Assembly (NCBI RefSeq): GCF_000725125.1
Contig: NZ_JFCB01000016.1
Span: 1-64,000, forward strand
Direction of reading: 5' to 3'
Source of the DNA: Streptomyces toyocaensis
GTDB lineage: Bacteria; Actinomycetota; Actinomycetes; Streptomycetales; Streptomycetaceae
DNA: 64,000 nt
The notes beneath the pieces were generated by a model. That model was not told the origin of the DNA, made no database searches, and was given only the letters and a program-made list of their open reading frames with translations. Shown here piece by piece: positions 63,122 to 64,000 of this stretch. A program made the translations under genes and the position numbers. Positions within the stretch are counted from its first letter, which is position 1. Every line of letters starts with the position of its first letter.

Positions 63122-63892
63122 ATGACCACCGAGCCCGTCATCTCCCTGAGCGGCGTCCGCGCCGAGCTGGGCTCGCGCCCCGTCCTGCGCGGCATCGACC
63201 TCACCGTGCGCCGCGGCGAGGTCGTCGCCCTGCTCGGTGCCAACGGCTCAGGCAAGTCGACCGCCGTGCGCAGCGTCATCGGCCAGGTGCCCGTCAGCGC
63301 CGGCGGGATCGAACTGTTCGGCACCCCGCAGCGCCGGTTCCGCGACTGGGCGCGCGTGGGCTACGTCCCGCAGCGCACCACCGCGGCCGGGGGCGTGCCC
63401 GCCACGGTCACCGAGGTCGTCTCCTCGGGCCGCCTGGCCCGCACCCGCTTCGGTGTCTTCCGCAAGGCCGACCGCGAGGCCGTACGCCACGCCCTGGACC
63501 TCGTCGGCATGACGGACCGCGCCAAGGACTCCGTCGACGCCCTCTCCGGCGGCCAGCACCAGCGGGTCCTGATCGCCCGCGCGCTCGCCGCCGCACCCGA
63601 ACTGCTGATCATGGACGAGCCGATGGCGGGCGTGGACCTGGCCAGCCAGGAGGTGCTCGCCGAGACCCTGCGGCACCAGGTCTCCGAGGGCGCCACCGTC
63701 CTCCTCGTCCTGCACGAACTGGGCCCCCTGGAGCCCTTGATCGACCGGGCGGTCGTGCTCCGCGACGGCTGCGTCGCGCACGACGGCCCGCCCCCCAAGG
63801 CCGTCGGCCAGCACGCGCTGCCCGGCCATGACCACGTACACCCGCACGCCCCCGCGGGCGCCGGACCGATGCGCACAGGACTGCTCAGCTGA
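63122..63892 (+). CDS. znuC: Zinc ABC transporter ATP-binding protein
   Basis: A 256-residue ATPase: Walker A GANGSGKST (about 39-47), Q loop VGYVPQRTT, signature LSGGQHQRVLIARAL, Walker B LLIMDEPMAGVD and switch His in VLLVLHELG. GGAGGACGGC precedes the ATG. A His-rich C-terminus (PGHDHVHPHAPAG) is notable for a cytoplasmic zinc-system ATPase. The stop overlaps the next start (TGATGG), so the operon continues with the permease. Confidence 0.93.
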   Translation: MTTEPVISLSGVRAELGSRPVLRGIDLTVRRGEVVALLGANGSGKSTAVRSVIGQVPVSAGGIELFGTPQRRFRDWARVGYVPQRTTAAGGVPATVTEVVSSGRLARTRFGVFRKADREAVRHALDLVGMTDRAKDSVDALSGGQHQRVLIARALAAAPELLIMDEPMAGVDLASQEVLAETLRHQVSEGATVLLVLHELGPLEPLIDRAVVLRDGCVAHDGPPPKAVGQHALPGHDHVHPHAPAGAGPMRTGLLS

Positions 63893-64000
63893 TGGAGATC
63901 CTCGACTTCGCCTTCATGCAGCGGGCGCTGCTCGCCGCCGTCCTGGTCGGCATCACCGCCCCCGCCGTCGGCATCTACCTGGTGCAGCGCCGCCAGGCCC
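63892..64000 (+). CDS. znuB: Zinc ABC transporter permease, 5' part only
   Basis: The first 36 codons of a membrane protein (MEILDFAFMQRALLAAVLVG start) that continues beyond the window edge. FMQRALLAAVLVGITAPAVGIYLVQRRQ is the typical first helix of ZnuB-type permeases. It overlaps the znuC stop by one base. Confidence 0.85.
   Translation, partial: MEILDFAFMQRALLAAVLVGITAPAVGIYLVQRRQA

Overview
The base composition (very high GC, strong GC preference at third codon positions), the housekeeping genes and the gene order all point to a Streptomyces chromosome core region. From memory, the run matB, carboxyltransferase, mbl, hrdA, dnaG, dgt, nasA, nirBD, ppdK, dus, chitinase, glyS and zinc-uptake genes follows the order around SCO2440-SCO2507 of S. 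coelicolor. That is recollection, not a database result. No prophage, insertion sequence, integrase or CRISPR array is visible.

Layout. 1-5.5 kb: a tight plus-strand run of a condensation-like acyltransferase, two methyltransferases, a Trm112-like small protein and a multidrug-type membrane protein, met tail to tail by an ATP-grasp enzyme. 5.8-8.7 kb: malonyl-CoA synthetase matB and an overlapping carboxyltransferase. 8.7-16.7 kb: a four-gene conflict-type operon (Trypco1 protein, trypsin/VMAP-C protein, MoxR ATPase, 1,632-residue multidomain protein). 16.9-20.3 kb: the actin homologue mbl beside an anti-sigma/STAS regulatory set. 20.7-24.8 kb: membrane proteins and a 892-residue STAND NTPase with a TPR-like C-terminus. 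24.9-25.3 kb: one CAU tRNA and two identical tRNA-Asn genes.

25.4-38 kb: a YtxH-like protein, a sugar kinase, a heterodimeric ABC exporter, then the minus-strand housekeeping block hrdA, dnaG, FAD reductase, dgt and a sirohydrochlorin chelatase. 38-49 kb: a SanA-like protein, a decayed toxin-antitoxin pair, assimilatory nitrate reductase, an M4 protease, a sortase F pair, a propeller protein and a TSUP exporter. 48.4-52.6 kb: the nitrite reductase operon. The remainder holds an SDR, an LAETG surface protein, ppdK, dus, a DasR-type chitinase, a small zinc-finger protein, glyS and the zinc uptake operon, which runs off the window end.

Functionally, nitrate reductase, the chelatase and NirBD form a nitrogen-assimilation set, with GlnR-like repeats in front of nasA and the nir operon. 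The most unusual content is the 8.7-16.7 kb operon. It combines a MoxR ATPase, a protease-linked VMAP protein and a giant protein that carries a divergent vWA-like domain, a pseudokinase without its catalytic residues, a winged helix/BTAD unit, a Band-7-like stretch and an altered HAD domain. A second notable signal is a set of matched palindromes in the long spacer upstream of ppdK.
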